A stretch of DNA of 64,000 bases, from NCBI GenBank assembly GCA_934277375.1, contig CAKQTZ010000001.1, forward strand, positions 186,001 to 250,000, written 5' to 3'. Of this stretch, positions 8,828 to 18,445 are shown in pieces (the first letter of the stretch is position 1; every line of letters starts with the position of its first letter). The position numbers and the translations under genes were made by a program. The stretch comes from an uncultured Coprococcus sp. GTDB lineage: Bacteria; Bacillota; Clostridia; Lachnospirales; Lachnospiraceae. Below the pieces are notes generated by a model that saw only the letters and a list, made by a program, of their open reading frames with translations, was not told where the DNA came from and did not search any database.

Positions 8828-9370
8828 ATGAAAAAACCTTTTACAACTGTCGAACTGGTCATGATGGCTATGTTTACCGCAATTTTGTGCGTATCTGCTT
8901 ATCTGAGCATACCTACCCCACTGCCAAATGCAGCCCACATAACATTGCTCAATTTCATGATCATACTTATTGCTCTTGTTTTTGACCTTAAAGATTCAAC
9001 CATCATAATCGCACTTTGGATGATACTTGGTGCCATCGGCGTTCCTGTATTCATCGGAGGCGGATCCGGACTCGGTTATCTGTTCGGCGTATTTGGTGGA
9101 TATACATTCTCTTTCATAATAGCTTCAATTATCATTGGCTTGATCAAAGGGAAAAAATATAACCGTCTAACATACACCATATTCGCTATAATCGGCGTTG
9201 TTGTAATCGATATCATAGGTATGATATGGTGGAAGTTCAACGGCAACCTCAACTGGAAAACGGCTTTCCTGTCAGGTTTCGTTGCATTTATTCCTCTGGA
9301 TCTGGTAAAAGCTGTGGTTGCAGCCCAGCTCGTACCATTGTTCAAAAAACTGCTTCCATCTGAGGAGTAA
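8828..9370 (+). CDS. bioY: Biotin transporter BioY (ECF S-component)
   Basis: A 180-residue integral membrane protein with about six hydrophobic segments. It matches BioY, the biotin-binding subunit of an energy-coupling factor transporter. Family signatures include the early SIPTPLPNAAHITLLNFMI-type segment and the GIPVFIGGGSGLGYLFGVFGGY-type glycine-rich stretch (here with GVPVF). I chose the ATG at 8828 because TTGGAGGACA precedes it. An earlier in-frame ATG at 8771 lacks a ribosome site. The EcfA/EcfT module is not next to it, so it probably shares a common one. Upstream BirA-type operators suggest repression when biotin is sufficient. Confidence 0.93.
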   Translation: MKKPFTTVELVMMAMFTAILCVSAYLSIPTPLPNAAHITLLNFMIILIALVFDLKDSTIIIALWMILGAIGVPVFIGGGSGLGYLFGVFGGYTFSFIIASIIIGLIKGKKYNRLTYTIFAIIGVVVIDIIGMIWWKFNGNLNWKTAFLSGFVAFIPLDLVKAVVAAQLVPLFKKLLPSEE

Positions 9371-9407
9371 TCCACGGCTTAACATTTCGAGATTTTATAA
9401 ATGCTAC

Positions 9408-9448
9408 ATCCCCTACCCAAAGCATAATATTGGGTAGGGGATATTTTT
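9408..9448 (+). terminator. Terminator after bioY
   Basis: A 12-bp stem, ATCCCCTACCCA/TGGGTAGGGGAT, is followed by ATTTTT. Confidence 0.9.
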
Positions 9449-9566
9449 ATATGTTGTTGCCATATGATACTATTAATGACAAATATATCCTCTTGCATCA
9501 GTAAATATATTTACTAAAAATACGGTGTGCCTTTATGCCTATGCTATCATTCTTTCGGGTGATTAT

Positions 9567-9893
9567 ATGCATTACAGCGAATTTGACGATGATAAAAAGT
9601 ATATAGAACGTATACGTGCACTGCGCGAAGACCATGATTATTCCCAACAGTTTGTTGCCAATTATCTCAGCACTTCACAGACTATGTATGCCAGATATGA
9701 ACGCGACGCAAGTGCTATGCCCATACGTCATCTCATCTGTCTGTCCAGACTGTATAACGTATCATCAGATTATATTCTGGGGATATCTGACGACACCAGA
9801 ACGTATACCGAGCTCCAGAATGAACTCTCAGCAATACAGCATTCCAGATCTTCTCTCAAAAAATATGGCATACAATGGAAGAACTCTGTCTAG
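9567..9893 (+). CDS. XRE-family helix-turn-helix regulator
   Basis: A small cytoplasmic DNA-binding protein of 108 residues. The HTH_3/XRE domain covers about residues 12-70, with RIRALREDHDYSQQFVANYL and the recognition-helix region STSQTMYARYERDASAMP. The last 35 residues are charged and possibly helical, perhaps for dimerisation. The ATG at 9567 has a weak GGGTGA site; an ATG at 9525 has none. The stop overlaps the stop of the converging SipL-like gene by a few bases. Target genes are not evident, though the convergent spore-coat gene is the nearest neighbour. Confidence 0.8.
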   Translation: MHYSEFDDDKKYIERIRALREDHDYSQQFVANYLSTSQTMYARYERDASAMPIRHLICLSRLYNVSSDYILGISDDTRTYTELQNELSAIQHSRSSLKKYGIQWKNSV

Positions 9894-11461
9894 CCCCTGT
9901 CCTCCGAAGCACACTTTACAACCAGAAGTTTATCGCCTTTTTTTATCGAATCATTCTCCAGATTATTTACCTCTCTTATCGAGTCAAGACTCGAATAATA
10001 CTTCTTTGCTATCGACCATATACTGTCCCCATCACGAACTATATATCCGACTATACCGGGTGATTCCGCTTTTTTCTTCATATCCACCGGTGCCAGTTCC
10101 ATATCTTCTATCAGTTCAATCTCTTTCCTTGTAAATACCGTCATTCCCATATCTACTATAGCCTTGATCTCCAGCTCATCACTTCCGGGCAGTGTTGCAC
10201 TTATCTGGTTAAGCGTCGGTGTTATCCTTATGGAATCCTGCGGTCTCAAAGGTACCGTCTCCAACCTGTATGTAAATGGTGATGTTATCTCTGCCTGACA
10301 TAATGGTCTGGTGTCATCCGACGATACATACATGATCTCCGACTTCACCACACCTTCCACAACCACAGCATCATCCATCGGCTTTACCTCATCAATGTCC
10401 ACATACCCGGACACGTTAACTATCTGCAGGATAGACGGAAGGCTGCTTCTGAGTCTTTCCTTCCTGACGACTCTGGTCTTCGCATTATTTCTCATAAGGA
10501 GATTTTCATAACTGAACTTCCTTCTCACAGGATCCACCTGGGCAGAATATGAGTACATATCACGAAGCAGATCCGTCTCCACATCTTCATAGACCTTTAT
10601 CTCCACATTCAGGCTGTTTTCCACTTGTAATATTCGATCCTCTCCATCGCCATCAGTTCTGACAGATACAGTTCCCCTGCCTATATTTACTATATCGTCC
10701 AGAACCATGCTCTCATCTATCCCATCACATTTTATCGTATCCTGGAATTCTCTGGATGCATTTACATATTGCACCGGTGCCGTATCATCCTCCGGCTTAT
10801 AGACGACAAATATCAATACTTTGCCACTTATCTGCACTCCCATGTCTGTGGCTCTGCTCTCTATTTCTGAGAAATCCACCCTGTCCCACAGAATGCGTCC
10901 AATATCCGGTTTATTTGCCGGTATCTCTATATCCTCTTTTATCTTCATAATATCCCTGGATGATGCCACCAGATTGGTAAAGCTCACTTTTTCTGTGAGA
11001 CATTCTATTCCGGAACCATTTGCAATTCCCACAGCTCCCTCAACCGTTACCTGCTGGCATACCCACAGCTTGACGCCTATAAGACCCCTGACCTCATACT
11101 TGCGCGAATTGATCACTGTGACATATATATCCTCCAGCGTGCCCTGCACAGAGACCTTATCCCCTGGCTCAACGCCATCTACATTTATTACCTCCTCAAA
11201 CGGGATTTCCCCATCATGATTCTCAAATACAACGGTATCGCTGTCGGTCTGATACAGTATTGCATATGATACAACACCAGAGACGCGCACTTTATTCTCC
11301 ATAACGTCTATATCCTCCAATGACACCTGGCCTTTACTGGCTATAAATCTGTCTATATCTCCTTTGGCGTCAGGCACATTAAAATCATCATCCACTGTAA
11401 ATTCTACATATTTTGCCGCTTTCAGATTTGTAGTAGTAATCCTGTTCTTTGTCAATTCCAT
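9890..11461 (-). CDS. SipL-like spore coat morphogenesis protein (DUF3794 and LysM)
   Basis: A 523-residue protein built of DUF3794-type beta repeats followed by one C-terminal LysM domain (about 470-518, YIVRDGDSIWSIAKKYY, ending in KKGDKLLVV). This order and length match SipL of Clostridioides difficile, where the LysM domain contacts SpoIVA during coat assembly in the mother cell. The N-terminal KYVEFTVDDDFNVPDAKGDI and the repeated motif EDIEIPANKPDIGRILWDRV are typical. The ATG at 11461 follows GGTGGGG; an upstream ATG ten codons earlier overlaps the preceding gene. It probably forms an operon with the lipoprotein gene, 16 bases upstream. Spore function is inferred from family resemblance. 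Confidence 0.8.
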   Translation of the reverse strand: MELTKNRITTTNLKAAKYVEFTVDDDFNVPDAKGDIDRFIASKGQVSLEDIDVMENKVRVSGVVSYAILYQTDSDTVVFENHDGEIPFEEVINVDGVEPGDKVSVQGTLEDIYVTVINSRKYEVRGLIGVKLWVCQQVTVEGAVGIANGSGIECLTEKVSFTNLVASSRDIMKIKEDIEIPANKPDIGRILWDRVDFSEIESRATDMGVQISGKVLIFVVYKPEDDTAPVQYVNASREFQDTIKCDGIDESMVLDDIVNIGRGTVSVRTDGDGEDRILQVENSLNVEIKVYEDVETDLLRDMYSYSAQVDPVRRKFSYENLLMRNNAKTRVVRKERLRSSLPSILQIVNVSGYVDIDEVKPMDDAVVVEGVVKSEIMYVSSDDTRPLCQAEITSPFTYRLETVPLRPQDSIRITPTLNQISATLPGSDELEIKAIVDMGMTVFTRKEIELIEDMELAPVDMKKKAESPGIVGYIVRDGDSIWSIAKKYYSSLDSIREVNNLENDSIKKGDKLLVVKCASEDRG

Positions 11462-11477
11462 GCTTTCCCCACCTTTT

Positions 11478-11927
11478 TTATTTGAATACAACCGGAAGAT
11501 CCATCTTAACTATTCTTATTACCGTATACGGAAATGATACATTATCTCCATCTATCCCATCCGAAGGAGTCGCCGTCTGCCTCAGAAGTCCCTTCACATA
11601 TATGGCATTCTCATCCTTATACATCTCCTCCAGTCTAACACCTACATCATCACGCTCCTGCATGCCCGCTGCCATGACAATATATGTATATTTGCTGTTT
11701 GAATAGACAAGATTGAACGGCTTCTCCTTCTTCTTGTTTATCACCGTCAGAAGCTCATCGGGCAGCATGCTGTCATCACATACATCATATAACAACGGCT
11801 CTCCCTCATCCGACACCTCGAAATGTGTACACCCGGTACACATCAGCCAGACGATCAGCATTGCTACGAACAAAAAACATAGCCTGCCCCAAAACCGTCC
11901 TCTCTGATATATCCTTTCTGTATTCAT
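11478..11927 (-). CDS. PrcB-like C-terminal domain lipoprotein
   Basis: A 149-residue predicted lipoprotein. The N-terminus has a basic stretch, a hydrophobic segment (about 15-30) and a Cys in LMCTGC that could be the lipidated residue, although the -3 position is not ideal. The rest resembles the PrcB C-terminal domain (protease-complex inhibitor-like), with YTYIVMAAGMQE, a short LYVKGLL-like strand and FPYTVIRI near the end. The start at 11927 is set by GGAGGTGATAC. It sits directly upstream of the SipL-like gene. A role in envelope or spore protein quality control is possible but not shown. Confidence 0.65.
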   Translation of the reverse strand: MNTERIYQRGRFWGRLCFLFVAMLIVWLMCTGCTHFEVSDEGEPLLYDVCDDSMLPDELLTVINKKKEKPFNLVYSNSKYTYIVMAAGMQERDDVGVRLEEMYKDENAIYVKGLLRQTATPSDGIDGDNVSFPYTVIRIVKMDLPVVFK

Positions 11928-12072
11928 ATGTATCACCTCCATATCTCTATAGCACTGCACCGTCATCCCTGCACATAGCACCGCACCTGTTCTATACATG
12001 TATATGTGAGTATGCTATATATTATGACAGGATAATCATCCCCCCTGTCCGGCAACTGACTCTAAAGATTGC

Positions 12073-12110
12073 CAAAAAAACGGCAGAATATCGTTAAGAC
12101 ATTCTGCCGT
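12073..12110 (-). terminator. Terminator after the VanZ-RDD gene
   Basis: A perfect 10-bp stem, ACGGCAGAAT/ATTCTGCCGT, has a minus-strand T7 tail. Confidence 0.9.
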
Positions 12111-12160
12111 ATCCTGCCCGTGCCATACTGTCCATTCATGTGGCACGTGATCACATATGA

Positions 12161-13618
12161 TTATTTTGTTTTTTCGTCCTCGGCCCACAGGTCAAATCCC
12201 GGATCTGTTATGATCTCCGGTCCATCTGTTCCCCCATCCGTATTTCCCGGCTGAGTCTTTTGCTCCGGATCTTGTCTTTGCTCCGGCGCTGCCTTCTGCA
12301 CCGGTTTTTGTCTTTGCTCCGGCACTGCCTTCTGCACCGGTTCCTGTCTTTTCTCCGATGCCGCTTTCCGCATCGACTTATTCCGCTGCTGCTCCTCGGC
12401 TCTCCGGACTTCCTCCTCGAATTCAAGAGGGTTGGTGAACATCTTCCGGCTCGGCTTTACCAGCCAGGCATCCTCAGACGGTATATATCCACAGGCATCC
12501 TCCGGTGATGCCTCGCATTCGTGCACCTTAATAGTACTGACAAATGCAGTCTTGAACCACATATCGTAATATATCCTTCTTGCCGACCATACACATATGG
12601 CATGTATCAGATAGAACATAAACACTGCCATGACAACAACCGCAACAATGATCATCTTATTGTCCCTGGATGTCGGAAGTTCCTTTGCCCCCTTAACCAG
12701 GTACTCTCCAAGCAGCACAGGAATGACAACATAGTATGCCGCTATATATATGTTCCTTATGATCATCCTTATATACATATGGTTCGGAGCGGTGAGTCTC
12801 AGCCTGGTTATACAGCTTCCCAGTGTCCTTCCATGTGTTATCATCGGAAACAATACATAATATATTAAAAATGTACCCACAAAAAATCCGACATTCCATT
12901 TCTGCACTGTGAGCATAAGATATACGTTCACACCGCCGAACACCGCAAAATCTATTCCACACATAACTGTCCTTCTGAGTCCTGACACCCGGAGTCCTCT
13001 CACATACGCCTTCTTATCTATGGACTCCCTGTTAGGAAGCGGAAGGATGCAACGCAGTATGCACATCACCATATATCCAAGCATTCCACCCAGTGTATTC
13101 TGGATAAGGTCATCCACATCGCATATTCTGTATGACCCCTGATATATAAAATACAGTCCTGTGTACTGTGTAAATTCAAAAAATGCAGACAGGCAGAACG
13201 TCAGGAATGTTGTGGTTATAAAGTTTCGCCTGAAATAATACTTCATATACATTCCAAAAGGCATGGTAAGCAGTATGTTGAACAGTACCACATACAGACA
13301 CTCCTGCCTGAGCGCTGCCACATATGTGGAGCTGTCATGAATGTTTAGCACTGTCTCCGCCCGGAATTTCTCCACAAACTTAAACGGTACGAGATTCAGT
13401 TCTCTTCCGGGACCAACCTCATATCTGTGCGGGAGCGGCATGATAACCAGAAAGTACGCACACAGCATGTAGAAGATAAAAGTGAACAATATAAGTGACC
13501 TCAAAAAGCTCACTGATCCATATTTAAAATATTGGACTATGATATATGGCAATGTAAGCACAAGCGCCAGTACCGGAAATACCAGAATAGCAATTTTTAT
13601 CGCTGTTATATATCCCAT
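12161..13618 (-). CDS. VanZ-RDD fusion membrane protein
   Basis: A 485-residue membrane protein joining two families. Residues about 1-190 resemble VanZ-like proteins: LNLVPFKFVEKF, LLTMPFGMYMKYYF, FFEFTQYTGLYF and the acidic CDVDDLIQNTLGGMLGY. Residues about 205-345 match an RDD domain, with an arginine near the start (VSGLRRTVMCGIDFAVF) and TLGSCITRLRL. The last 100 residues are cytoplasmic, charged and contain a short PVQKAxPEQRQ repeat. VanZ in enterococci gives low-level teicoplanin resistance, but most homologues have no proven role. AAGGAGATGAG precedes the start. Function unknown. Confidence 0.78.
   Translation of the reverse strand: MGYITAIKIAILVFPVLALVLTLPYIIVQYFKYGSVSFLRSLILFTFIFYMLCAYFLVIMPLPHRYEVGPGRELNLVPFKFVEKFRAETVLNIHDSSTYVAALRQECLYVVLFNILLTMPFGMYMKYYFRRNFITTTFLTFCLSAFFEFTQYTGLYFIYQGSYRICDVDDLIQNTLGGMLGYMVMCILRCILPLPNRESIDKKAYVRGLRVSGLRRTVMCGIDFAVFGGVNVYLMLTVQKWNVGFFVGTFLIYYVLFPMITHGRTLGSCITRLRLTAPNHMYIRMIIRNIYIAAYYVVIPVLLGEYLVKGAKELPTSRDNKMIIVAVVVMAVFMFYLIHAICVWSARRIYYDMWFKTAFVSTIKVHECEASPEDACGYIPSEDAWLVKPSRKMFTNPLEFEEEVRRAEEQQRNKSMRKAASEKRQEPVQKAVPEQRQKPVQKAAPEQRQDPEQKTQPGNTDGGTDGPEIITDPGFDLWAEDEKTK
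12274..12340 (-). repeat. 36-bp coding repeat in the VanZ-RDD tail
   Basis: Two near-identical 36-bp units encode KPVQKAxPEQRQ-type 12-residue repeats in the hydrophilic C-terminus. Confidence 0.7.
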
Positions 13619-13764
13619 CGTCTCATCTCCTTGTTCTTTTTATATAGTTTTACCATTACCCTCAAAAATACTTTACCGCATGACACCGGCCTGGCGCATG
13701 CGGCAAAATATTATATCTGATGCCTTCATGCACAGGCATGATGACATAGCACGCATTATTTTTT

Positions 13765-15588
13765 CTACTCTTCCTGTCCTTCAGACATAGCAGCGGCTTC
13801 CTCAGCCTCAGGTGTGACCTCTATACCAAGCTCAGCGAGCTGCTTCTCATCTACATAATCAGGCGCATTTGTCATAAGACATGATGCATCCTTTACCTTA
13901 GGGAATGCGATGACGTCACGGATTGAATCCTGCTTTGCCATGAGCATGACCAGACGGTCAAGACCATAGGCAAGTCCTGCGTGAGGTGGCACTCCATACT
14001 TAAACGCATCCAGAAGGAATCCGAATCTCTCATGAGCCTGAGCCTTTGTGAAGCCAAGGCACTCGAACATCTTCTCCTGTATATCGTCCTGATGGATTCT
14101 GACTGAACCTCCACCGATCTCATTTCCATTAAGAACTATATCATAAGCCTTTGCACGAACCCTGCCCGGATCAGAATCGATGTACTGAAGATCCTCCTCC
14201 ATAGGCATAGTGAATGGATGGTGCATAGCTGTGAACCTGTTCTCCTCGTCTGACCACTCAAGAAGTGGGAACTCTGTAATCCATACAAATCTGTACACAT
14301 TCTTGTCCACAAGACCCATGAGCTCTGCCAGATGACATCTCAGTGCGCCAAGGACTGTCCAAACGACCTTTGTCTTGTCTGCTGCGAACAGAAGAAGGTC
14401 ACCCGGCTTTCCATCCATAGCTGCCACAAGAGCATTCATCTGCTCATCTGTCATAAACTTGGCAAATGATGACTTGCAGCTTCCATCCTCATTGATAACT
14501 ATATATGCAAGACCCTTTGCGCCGTATGTCTTCGCATACTCAATAAGGGCATCTATCTTCTTCCTAGGCATGCTTCCCTGTCCCTCGGCATTGATACCAC
14601 GGACTGTTCCGCCATTTGCAAGGGCACCTGTGAATACGCCGAACTCACAGTCCTTTACAACATCGCTGACATCCCTGAGCTCAAGACCGAATCTGAGGTC
14701 CGGCTTATCCGAACCGAATCTGTCCATTGCTTCCTGCCATGTCATTCTCTGGATAGGAAGCTGGATATCCAGATCAAGAACTTCCTTGAAAAGCTTTGCA
14801 AGAAGGCGCTCATTTACCTCGATGACATCGTCAACGTCCACAAATGAGAGCTCCATATCCATCTGGGTGAACTCCGGCTGTCTGTCCGCACGGAGATCCT
14901 CATCGCGGAAACACCTTGCGATCTGGAAGTATCTGTCATAACCTGAGCACATCAGAAGCTGCTTGAAAAGCTGTGGCGACTGTGGCAGAGCGTAAAATGT
15001 ACCAGGGTGCACACGGCTTGGTACAAGGTAATCTCTTGCTCCCTCCGGTGTTGACTTTGTCAGCATTGGTGTCTCTATCTCAAGGAAGCCCTCATCTGCC
15101 ATGAACTGTCTGGCGATTGTGGCTACCTTGCTCTTCATGATGAGGTTTCTCTGGAGATCAGGACGTCTGAGGTCAAGATATCTGTACTTGAGTCTTATCT
15201 CCTCCTTGGTCTTGATGTTCTCCTCTATAGGAAATGGCGGTGTCTCTGCCTCTGACAGGATTCTGAGACTGGTAGCAACTACCTCTATATCACCTGTAGC
15301 AAGATTCTCATTCACTGCCCCTGCACGCTTGCACACTGTTCCCTCGATGGCTGCAACAAACTCTGAACGGAGCTTTCCTGCCTTCTCAAAACACTCTGTG
15401 CCACACTGTGACTCCTCAAATATAACCTGTAATATTCCACTTCTATCTCGAAGATCTACAAAGATTATTCCACCTTTATTTCTGCTCTTGGCAACCCATC
15501 CCATAACGGTGACCTTCTGGCCTATGTTAGCGCTGCTAACCTCTGTACATCTGTGGCTTCTCTTAAGCCCCTGCATCGATTCTGCCAT
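13765..15588 (-). CDS. aspS: Aspartyl-tRNA synthetase
   Basis: A 607-residue class II aminoacyl-tRNA synthetase of the long bacterial type, charging tRNA-Asp (or Asp and Asn if non-discriminating). The N-terminal OB-fold anticodon domain spans about 1-115 (VTVMGWVAKSRNKGGIIFVDLRD). The catalytic core has motif 2 (FRDEDLRADRQPEFTQMDME) and motif 3 (GLAYGLDRLVM), with a GAD insertion between them. The ATG at 15588 is set by TTAGGAGGAAAG upstream; an in-frame start 16 codons earlier has no such site. It is the last gene of the recJ-to-aspS run. In many Clostridia hisS directly precedes it; here an HD-GYP gene does. Confidence 0.96.
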   Translation of the reverse strand: MAESMQGLKRSHRCTEVSSANIGQKVTVMGWVAKSRNKGGIIFVDLRDRSGILQVIFEESQCGTECFEKAGKLRSEFVAAIEGTVCKRAGAVNENLATGDIEVVATSLRILSEAETPPFPIEENIKTKEEIRLKYRYLDLRRPDLQRNLIMKSKVATIARQFMADEGFLEIETPMLTKSTPEGARDYLVPSRVHPGTFYALPQSPQLFKQLLMCSGYDRYFQIARCFRDEDLRADRQPEFTQMDMELSFVDVDDVIEVNERLLAKLFKEVLDLDIQLPIQRMTWQEAMDRFGSDKPDLRFGLELRDVSDVVKDCEFGVFTGALANGGTVRGINAEGQGSMPRKKIDALIEYAKTYGAKGLAYIVINEDGSCKSSFAKFMTDEQMNALVAAMDGKPGDLLLFAADKTKVVWTVLGALRCHLAELMGLVDKNVYRFVWITEFPLLEWSDEENRFTAMHHPFTMPMEEDLQYIDSDPGRVRAKAYDIVLNGNEIGGGSVRIHQDDIQEKMFECLGFTKAQAHERFGFLLDAFKYGVPPHAGLAYGLDRLVMLMAKQDSIRDVIAFPKVKDASCLMTNAPDYVDEKQLAELGIEVTPEAEEAAAMSEGQEE

Positions 15589-15641
15589 CTTATGCTTTCC
15601 TCCTAAATAAAAAACTTTCCTTATGTCACTATACACTTTTT

Positions 15642-16256
15642 TTATCTTTCGTCAAGACCTGGTATGCTCCCGTGAAGCACATGGTCTACCCTTATAAGCA
15701 CATCTGTTGTGTTGATAAGTCTCTGAAATGTCAGGAACACCTTCATATCAAAATGCCTTACCTCATCTATAACCATGCCAAATGCCATGTCCGCATCAAA
15801 TGCTTTCCTGTACGGTCTGTCGCTTATAAGTGCACTGAACACATCACACACTCGGATGATACGCGCACCAAGGGGAATCTCATCCCCGCGCATTCTGTAC
15901 GGATATCCAGAGCCATCATAATTCTCATGGTGATAATGCACCATATCTACAATATCCTGATCATATCCCTCACGTTTCAGTATGTCAGCCCCCAGTCTGG
16001 CATGAAGCCTGACATACCTCATCTCTTCGATCTTCATGGCACCCTGCTTCCGTCCATATATATAAGGGCTGACCTGCAATTTTCCCACATCGTGCAGCAT
16101 GCCCGCCACAGCAACCTTGTGCACAAACACATCATCACAGCCAAGCTCCCTGGCTAGCTCAGACGCCAGTATGCTCACGCACATTCCATGGCGCACAGCA
16201 TCATTCATATCAACTGAATAGCATTCTTCTGCATACTTCTTCAATGCTAATCCCAT
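15642..16256 (-). CDS. HD-GYP domain cyclic di-GMP phosphodiesterase
   Basis: A 204-residue stand-alone HD-GYP protein, expected to hydrolyse cyclic di-GMP. The signature residues are present: HDVGK (metal-binding HD), the later HARLGADIL histidine, HHENYDGSGYPYRMRG containing the GYP motif, and RIIRVCDVFSALISDRPYR. No sensory or receiver domain is attached, so input must come from partners. The first codon overlaps the end of hemZ by ten bases, suggesting translational coupling. It lies where hisS often sits in related genomes. Catalytic activity is probable from the intact motifs but untested. Confidence 0.88.
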   Translation of the reverse strand: MGLALKKYAEECYSVDMNDAVRHGMCVSILASELARELGCDDVFVHKVAVAGMLHDVGKLQVSPYIYGRKQGAMKIEEMRYVRLHARLGADILKREGYDQDIVDMVHYHHENYDGSGYPYRMRGDEIPLGARIIRVCDVFSALISDRPYRKAFDADMAFGMVIDEVRHFDMKVFLTFQRLINTTDVLIRVDHVLHGSIPGLDER

Positions 16257-17752
16257 ATAAATCCCGCTTTCTTACGCTCGATCATCTCATCTATACGAGC
16301 TATATAATCGTCTACACTCTTACAATTCTCTATCCTGTCTATACGTGTCCCTTCTGTAACTCCGTCATGTCCCGGTCTTACCACTAGCTTCGATGAGCTT
16401 CCCGCTCCGAGACCGATAATATCCGTCCGCTCCTCCATGATAAGTATATTGTACAGACATTCCAGCCCCGGCTTCGAGTATCCGACATTTTCCAGATTAC
16501 CTGTCATATTCTTCTGCCTGTACAGGTAATACGGATCAAGCCCAAGCTCTGCTGCCGCCTTTGTCACAACACCAAGCTGCCTGTCTATATCTGACTTCAG
16601 GGTATCACGGTATTTACCCATCTCTATGTTCAGATTTGCCGCCCTCTTGATCGCCAGTGTGTGCACCGTGAGACTCTCCGGAGCCAGCTCCCTGATCTGT
16701 CTCAGTGTATTCTCCACACTGGATGCATCCTCCCCCGGAAGTCCGACTATGAGATCCATATTTATATTGTCAAATCCAGCCTTACGGGCATACTCCATGG
16801 CAGCGACCGTCTGTTCAGGTGTGTGTGCTCTTCCTATGGTCCTCAGTGTCTCTGCGTTCATGGTCTGTGGATTTATGCTTATACGAGTCACTCCATGGTG
16901 TTTCATAACCTCAAGCTTTTCATATGTAGTGCTGTCTGGTCTGCCGGCCTCTATGGTGAATTCCCTCACATGGGACAGATCAAATAAATCCTGAATCATA
17001 CTGCACAATCTGTCCATCTGCTCCGCCGATATGGATGATGGTGTTCCACCTCCCACATATATGGATATAAGCCTCTTTCCAGAGTACACCTCCGACACAT
17101 AACACATCTCTTTCTCAAGGGCATCCAGATACTCGTCAACCCTGCTCCGGTACACGGCTATAGGATATGATGTAAATGAACAATACAGACATCTGGTAGG
17201 ACAGAATGGGATGCCTATGTACAGACAGTACTCATCCTCCTCGGCAACAGAGTCTATGATCAGCTTCTCTCTTCCGGCAACAGATACCGCAAGCTCCGCC
17301 TTGTCCCTCGATGTGCCATATATATCCTGATAATTCTTTACGATATCATCAATGCCAAGTCCGTTCTCCATATATGCCACAGCTATCTTCGTAGGTCTTA
17401 TTCCCGTGAGCGATCCCCACGGAAGCTCACGACCTGTATACTCTGACAGCATATTATATATTGCCAGCTTCAGAGGATTCCTCACCGCCGATTTATCATG
17501 ACAGTCACCGTCCACTGGAACATGTGCGCTGCACGCCAACGAGCGCTCACCACCTTCAGACACAGAGTACATCTCTATATCTATTCTTTTGTCATCTATG
17601 TCAGCCACAAGCTCTTTGTCAATCTCAGCTCTGAGCTCCGGCTTCTTCCCGAATACCTCCGGAATCACTATCCTCTCTCCGCCATAGAATGCCTGGAGGC
17701 TCACGCGGAGATCATTGTTATAATCTTCTATATTCTGTATCAGTAATATCAT
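16247..17752 (-). CDS. hemZ: Coproporphyrinogen dehydrogenase-like radical SAM protein HemZ
   Basis: A radical SAM protein of 501 residues of the HemZ type, an oxygen-independent coproporphyrinogen oxidase paralogue. The iron-sulfur motif is in GIPFCPTRCLYCSF (C-X3-C-X2-C), followed by the SAM-binding YVGGGTPSS. The N-terminal 140 residues are the extra domain that separates HemZ from HemN/HemW. The start is uncertain: ATG at 17752 (MILLIQN) fits family N-termini, while ATG at 17773 overlaps the stop of the upstream gene as ATGA and adds seven residues. Whether it makes haem is unclear, since no other haem gene is in the window. Confidence 0.88.
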   Translation of the reverse strand: MILLIQNIEDYNNDLRVSLQAFYGGERIVIPEVFGKKPELRAEIDKELVADIDDKRIDIEMYSVSEGGERSLACSAHVPVDGDCHDKSAVRNPLKLAIYNMLSEYTGRELPWGSLTGIRPTKIAVAYMENGLGIDDIVKNYQDIYGTSRDKAELAVSVAGREKLIIDSVAEEDEYCLYIGIPFCPTRCLYCSFTSYPIAVYRSRVDEYLDALEKEMCYVSEVYSGKRLISIYVGGGTPSSISAEQMDRLCSMIQDLFDLSHVREFTIEAGRPDSTTYEKLEVMKHHGVTRISINPQTMNAETLRTIGRAHTPEQTVAAMEYARKAGFDNINMDLIVGLPGEDASSVENTLRQIRELAPESLTVHTLAIKRAANLNIEMGKYRDTLKSDIDRQLGVVTKAAAELGLDPYYLYRQKNMTGNLENVGYSKPGLECLYNILIMEERTDIIGLGAGSSSKLVVRPGHDGVTEGTRIDRIENCKSVDDYIARIDEMIERKKAGFIWD

Positions 17753-17772
17753 ATACACACCACGATCCGTCA

Positions 17773-18414
17773 TCAGAAGAACGGATTCATCTTCTTCTCT
17801 TTCCTGATAAGCGTCTGCTCCCCATGTCCAGGATATACAACAGTCTCATCCGGAAGTACGAACAGCTTCTCTCTTATGTTCTCAAGCAGTGCATGCTCAT
17901 CTCCCGTCGGAAAATCCGATCTTCCCACACTGTACCTGAACAGCGTATCTCCGGAAAACAGCATATTCTCAGACTCAAAATAGTAACACATGCCTCCTCT
18001 GGTATGTCCAGGAACACTGATACATCTCATCTCGGTGTCAAGAAGCTTCCTGACATCCCCATCTGCCAGATAGTGATCTGTCTGGGTCTCAACCACCCTG
18101 CCAAACACTGATGTCATCATGGCTGACAGGTTTACCCGGCTGTTTCCCAGCACCTCTTTCTCATCCTCGGATGCATATGTGTCTGCTCCAGTCAGCTTCT
18201 TCAGTTCATCCATGGCAGACATATGATCTATATGTCCGTGCGTGAGATATATACCCACGCATTTCATGTTGTCAGCCACCAGCCTTTTATTTATAAACTC
18301 AGCATTCCATGATGGATCTATAACTATTGCTTCCTTACTATTTATATTTTCAATTATGTAACAATTGGTCTGAAAACCACCCAGCTCATTTGAAATCACC
18401 TTAAGTTGTGCCAT
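17773..18414 (-). CDS. MBL-fold metallohydrolase (glyoxalase II-like)
   Basis: A 213-residue metallo-beta-lactamase-fold hydrolase. The metal motif is THGHIDHMSAM (HxHxDH). Later ligands are the His in SVPGHTRGGMCYYF, the Asp in FSGDTLFRYSVGRSDFPTG and the His of VYPGHGEQT. This resembles the YcbL/GloB-like group that hydrolyses thioesters such as S-lactoylglutathione analogues; the real substrate is unknown. The ATG at 18414 follows GGAGGTTAAT; a TTG four codons earlier is part of that ribosome site. It sits between the fibronectin-like gene and hemZ in the recJ-aspS cluster, a position conserved in Lachnospiraceae. Confidence 0.88.
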   Translation of the reverse strand: MAQLKVISNELGGFQTNCYIIENINSKEAIVIDPSWNAEFINKRLVADNMKCVGIYLTHGHIDHMSAMDELKKLTGADTYASEDEKEVLGNSRVNLSAMMTSVFGRVVETQTDHYLADGDVRKLLDTEMRCISVPGHTRGGMCYYFESENMLFSGDTLFRYSVGRSDFPTGDEHALLENIREKLFVLPDETVVYPGHGEQTLIRKEKKMNPFF

Positions 18415-18445
18415 ATTAACCTCCAAAATGGATACTGCTTTCTGA

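Noticed and set aside
13676..13703. Hairpin after aspS (CCGCATG/CATGCGG) as terminator
   Set aside because: The stem is short with a large loop and the T run starts ten bases away; too weak to call.
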